Assembly (NCBI GenBank): GCA_018400395.1
Contig: JAGYMN010000048.1
Location: forward strand, 1 to 9,278
Reading direction: 5' to 3'
Source: Actinomycetota bacterium
GTDB taxonomy: Bacteria; Actinomycetota; Humimicrobiia; Humimicrobiales; Humimicrobiaceae
Length of the DNA stretch: 9,278 nt
Under the pieces are notes generated by a model. That model was not told the origin of the DNA, did no database searches, and worked only from the letters and a program-made list of their open reading frames with translations. The translations under genes were made by a program, and so were the position numbers. Within the stretch, counting starts at the first letter, position 1. Each line of letters opens with the position of its first letter. Of this stretch, positions 7,060 to 9,278 are shown piece by piece.

Positions 7060-7893
7060 TCAATAATTGCTTTCTCTATCTGGATCAGAAAAATTATTTA
7101 TGTTATCAACCTGAAAGTTTATTCTTTTAATAGCTTCCGCCTTTCCGCTTTTACCATCTATTTCAATAAGGGCACCATTTATCCATATATCATCTTTTGC
7201 AACTGTAAATTTCTGGGGCATACCAGAAATAAACTTCTTTATAATATTTTCTTTCTTTACTCCTATAACCGAATCCCTGGGCCCTACCATTCCTACATCG
7301 GTTATATATGCAGTACTGTCACCAGGAAGTATCCTTTCATCTGCTGTCTGTATATGTGTATGGGTTCCAATTACAGCACTAACCCTGCCGTTTAAAAACC
7401 ATCCCATTGCAACCTTTTCCGAAGTGACTTCTGCATGCATATCAACTATTATGACAGGTGTTTCCTCTCTCACATATTCGAGTATTCTGTTGACGGTCCT
7501 GAAAGGACAATCCAGGTAATCAATAAACACTCTCCCGCAAAGATTTATTACTGCTATCTTTAGCCCCCCAATTCTATCGATCTCATATACATTATAACCC
7601 CTTCCAGGAGTATCAGGAGGATAATTGGCAGGTTTAAGCAATCTCGTTTCCCTTTCGAGCATGCTGTAGATCTCCCTTTTTTTAAATACATGATTACCGG
7701 TAGTTACAATATCAACCCCGGAATCAAACATTTCTTTGCATGTCCTTTCAGATATACCTATCCCTCCTGCAGAGTTTTCACCGTTTGCAATAACAATATC
7801 GGCCTCATTTTGGAGTATTAACTGGCCAAGCTTTTTTTTCAGTGCATTCCTTCCCGGTTTCCCTATAACATCTCCTAAAAATAGTACTTTCAA
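7060..7893 (-). CDS. ymdB: YmdB-family metallophosphoesterase (cyclic nucleotide phosphodiesterase)
   Basis: This is the calcineurin-like family (TIGR00282) containing Bacillus YmdB and Deinococcus DR1281, which hydrolyse 2',3'-cyclic nucleotides in vitro; Bacillus YmdB affects biofilm and motility decisions. All metal ligands expected for the di-metal centre are present: Asp8 in FLGDVIG, Glu39-Asn40 in NGENSAGG, Asn67-His68 in TTGNHVF, His153 in VDMHAE, and His178 and His180 in GTHTHIQTAD. TAYITDVGMVGPRDSVIG is another family block. At 277 residues it is slightly longer than the usual ~264 because of the C-terminal tail. After the GNH motif it reads VFKKREI, where I recall TWDKKEI in Bacillus. 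The start is TTG, supported by AGAAAGG 6 nt upstream. In Firmicutes the gene usually follows rny (RNase Y); here it sits between an fdhD-like gene and tilS. Confidence 0.93.
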   Translation of the reverse strand: MKVLFLGDVIGKPGRNALKKKLGQLILQNEADIVIANGENSAGGIGISERTCKEMFDSGVDIVTTGNHVFKKREIYSMLERETRLLKPANYPPDTPGRGYNVYEIDRIGGLKIAVINLCGRVFIDYLDCPFRTVNRILEYVREETPVIIVDMHAEVTSEKVAMGWFLNGRVSAVIGTHTHIQTADERILPGDSTAYITDVGMVGPRDSVIGVKKENIIKKFISGMPQKFTVAKDDIWINGALIEIDGKSGKAEAIKRINFQVDNINNFSDPDRESNY

Positions 7894-7899
7894 AATATG

Positions 7900-7906
7900 C
7901 CTTTCT
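7900..7906 (-). promoter_or_regulatory. Ribosome binding site for the TTG start of ymdB
   Basis: The minus strand reads AGAAAGG, then 6 nt, then TTG. There is no in-frame ATG near, and the family's N-terminal strand (MKVLFLGD) begins exactly at this TTG, so the start is well fixed. The site lies in the 21-nt gap after the fdhD-like stop codon. Confidence 0.7.
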
Positions 7907-7914
7907 AGCTCTTT

Positions 7915-8721
7915 TTAAACTATCCTTTCCGGACAGCTGTATATATTGAACCTTTCCCCCCTTGCATAACCAACTATCGTAAGGCCTATCCTCTCACCCA
8001 GCAGGGCAGCATTATAAGAAACTGAAGAATTTGTAACCACCAGCGGCACCGGTATCCTGGATATTTTAAATATAAGATCTGCCGATATCCTGCCGGATGT
8101 AAACAGTATCTTGTCCATGGGGTCAAGTTCCCTTATTAACATGTACCCTAATACCTTATCAATGCAATTACGCCTTCCTGTATCTTCCATAACTTTTATA
8201 AGCTGCCCCCTGCTCCCAAAAAGAGAGGCAGAATGCAGGCCTCCGAACCTGTTCTTACCCTCCTGGGCGGAAATATTTTTCTCATCAAGTCCGAATATGA
8301 TATCTGATCCTATCTTAAGGTCAGACCCCGGTTTTTTCTGTTCCCTGTTTTCTTTATTAACGTATACACCATTATAGATTTTTTTAGATAGCCCACCATA
8401 TAATTGGCTCTTTTTAAATTTTCCCCCTTTTTCATCAACCGTTTTTATTCTTGCAATCAAATTACTGTATGTATTGCTAATTTTTTTTTCAGTGCCCCGG
8501 CCTTTTTGATTTCCCATATCGAGTCCTATAAAACATATATCCCTGTGGCTATCAACATATCCGTTAGAAACTGCATACCCATATGCAAGTTCTGCCAGAT
8601 TCCCCGGAGAACATGTCAGGATAGATATCCTTTTATGATTCAAAATAATTTGCAGGATTATCTCATGCGGTACCATGTCCTGCTTTTTGTTTCTGCTTCC
8701 ATCTATTGCTACTTGCTGCAT
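7915..8721 (-). CDS. FdhD/NarQ-family protein lacking the sulfurtransferase cysteine loop
   Basis: FdhD proteins carry sulfur from the cysteine desulfurase IscS to the molybdenum/tungsten cofactor of formate dehydrogenase. This 268-residue protein has the family length and scaffold: LTCSPGNLAELAYGYAVSNG (36-54), GGLHSASLF (160-168), MEDTGRRNCIDKVLGY (178-193), FTSGRISADLIFK (207-219) and a C-terminal LTIVGYARGERFNIYSCP (247-264). The loop that in E. coli FdhD holds the essential CxxC reads about QLYGGLSKK (106-114) and has no cysteine; none occurs between Cys63 and Cys186. The usual GRHN is also GRRN. It may be a divergent paralog with another role, or a degenerate one, so I withhold the symbol. 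The ATG at 8721 lies 14 nt after the lipoprotein gene and has no clear Shine-Dalgarno; Met16 is an alternative start. No formate dehydrogenase or cofactor gene is in the window. Confidence 0.85.
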   Translation of the reverse strand: MQQVAIDGSRNKKQDMVPHEIILQIILNHKRISILTCSPGNLAELAYGYAVSNGYVDSHRDICFIGLDMGNQKGRGTEKKISNTYSNLIARIKTVDEKGGKFKKSQLYGGLSKKIYNGVYVNKENREQKKPGSDLKIGSDIIFGLDEKNISAQEGKNRFGGLHSASLFGSRGQLIKVMEDTGRRNCIDKVLGYMLIRELDPMDKILFTSGRISADLIFKISRIPVPLVVTNSSVSYNAALLGERIGLTIVGYARGERFNIYSCPERIV

Positions 8722-8735
8722 TAAAACTTTTTTTG

Positions 8736-9206
8736 CTATTTCCAGAATACTATTTTCCAGTTTTCATCCTCTTCCTTAATAAGCGATACTTCTATATCCT
8801 TATACATCTTTTTTTCACCATCATAACTATCGATCATATCAATACTTACAATGGCAATATTATTTTTAATTTCTATTTCATTTATTTCAACAGATACAAT
8901 ATCCGTAACATCAGAAAACTCCATTATAAAATCCTGCCTGCTCCTGCTGTCTTTATTTTCCGAGCTTATATATTCATATGCTCCGCTATAATCTTTTTTC
9001 ACAAGCAGCTCAAAAAAGATATCTACTGTTTCAACTGCTGCTTCCATCTGTTTTTCGTTGGAAAATCTCTCGGCCAGGAAGTCTTTTCCCCCCTCCAGCA
9101 TATTGCAGCCCGGGAACAGGACAGCTAAAGCAGCAGCTTGCATCATAAGCAGAATTAAAATAGTTATCAGTTTTATTCCATTATTTTTATTTTTATATCC
9201 GCACAT
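8736..9206 (-). CDS. Small predicted lipoprotein, NTF2/DUF4878-like
   Basis: The 156-residue protein is not assigned to a named gene. It begins with a basic stretch (KNKNNGIK), a hydrophobic segment at about 12-31 (LITILILLMM...AVLF) and FPGC with Cys34, which looks like a signal peptidase II site although Phe at -3 and Pro at -2 are unusual. The mature part has the pattern of DUF4878/NTF2-like domains: a helix with TVDIFFELLVKKDYSGAYEYIS (about 60-81), a Ser-rich turn, then alternating strands (IVSVEINEIEIKNN.AIVSIDMI) ending in DENWKIVFWK. It probably faces the outside of the membrane; its ligand or partner is unknown. No Shine-Dalgarno is seen before the ATG. A short frame from the window edge overlaps this start, so translational coupling is possible. 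It lies 14 nt before the fdhD-like gene. Confidence 0.75.
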   Translation of the reverse strand: MCGYKNKNNGIKLITILILLMMQAAALAVLFPGCNMLEGGKDFLAERFSNEKQMEAAVETVDIFFELLVKKDYSGAYEYISSENKDSRSRQDFIMEFSDVTDIVSVEINEIEIKNNIAIVSIDMIDSYDGEKKMYKDIEVSLIKEEDENWKIVFWK

Positions 9207-9278
9207 TATTTACACAATTTTTTATAATTCCAGGACCCTGATGCAATCTATGGCCTGAACTTATACTATCTGCTATCC
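9207..9278 (-). other. Upstream edge, possibly the 3' end of another gene
   Basis: On the minus strand one frame stays open from the window edge for 27 codons and stops at TAA (9195-9193), 14 nt inside the lipoprotein gene. Its residues (ending IIKNCVNNVRI) match no family I know. An open frame of this length is not rare by chance. A near-palindromic CAGGGTCCTGG and TATAAA also occur here, but I cannot identify a promoter with confidence. Confidence 0.15.

Noticed and set aside
8706..9128. 140-codon plus-strand frame opposite the lipoprotein gene
   Set aside because: It is rich in Phe, Ile and Tyr as expected from the reverse of a Lys/Glu/Asp-rich gene, and the minus-strand frame has a coherent signal peptide and domain pattern.
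9207..9278. tRNA-like or riboswitch-like element at the high-coordinate edge
   Set aside because: No cloverleaf arms, anticodon loop or known aptamer core can be drawn.

Overview
The window holds nine protein-coding genes, all on the minus strand and tightly packed, so transcription runs from the high-coordinate end to the low end. No RNA gene, transposon, CRISPR array or phage gene is visible. The DNA is AT-rich by eye, with many ATA (Ile) and AGG/AGA (Arg) codons and several TTG or GTG starts. The core order tilS - hprT - ftsH - folE - folP - folB/folK matches the conserved actinobacterial arrangement, in which folE lies between ftsH and folP. Firmicutes share tilS-hprT-ftsH but usually follow it with other genes. 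My inference is an AT-rich, probably uncultured member of the Actinobacteriota or a close relative. This rests on gene order and recall only.

Layout in transcription order: a small predicted lipoprotein with an NTF2/DUF4878-like fold (9206-8736); an FdhD-family protein that lacks the usual cysteine loop (8721-7915); a YmdB-type metallophosphoesterase (7893-7060); TilS, tRNA-Ile lysidine synthetase (6984-5503); HprT, hypoxanthine phosphoribosyltransferase (5458-4874); FtsH, the membrane AAA+ zinc protease (4825-2888); FolE, GTP cyclohydrolase I (2787-2218); FolP, dihydropteroate synthase with a long N-terminal extension (2195-978); and a FolB-FolK fusion (954-28). Gaps run from 14 to 100 nt, which fits one or a few polycistronic units. 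No stretch of 300 bases lacks a gene.

The last three genes supply most of the pterin branch of folate synthesis. FolE turns GTP into dihydroneopterin triphosphate. The fused FolB-FolK makes hydroxymethyl-dihydropterin and pyrophosphorylates it. FolP joins that product to p-aminobenzoate. The phosphatase step between FolE and FolB, the pABA genes, dihydrofolate synthase and dihydrofolate reductase are not here. TilS and HprT are the usual neighbours of ftsH.

This is mostly an ordinary housekeeping region, and I do not see a clear new system. The most unusual element is the FdhD-like protein: it keeps the family scaffold but has no cysteine in the loop that normally performs sulfur transfer. 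Smaller points are a perfect 10-bp inverted repeat filling the tilS-hprT gap, the extended FolP and the FolB-FolK fusion.
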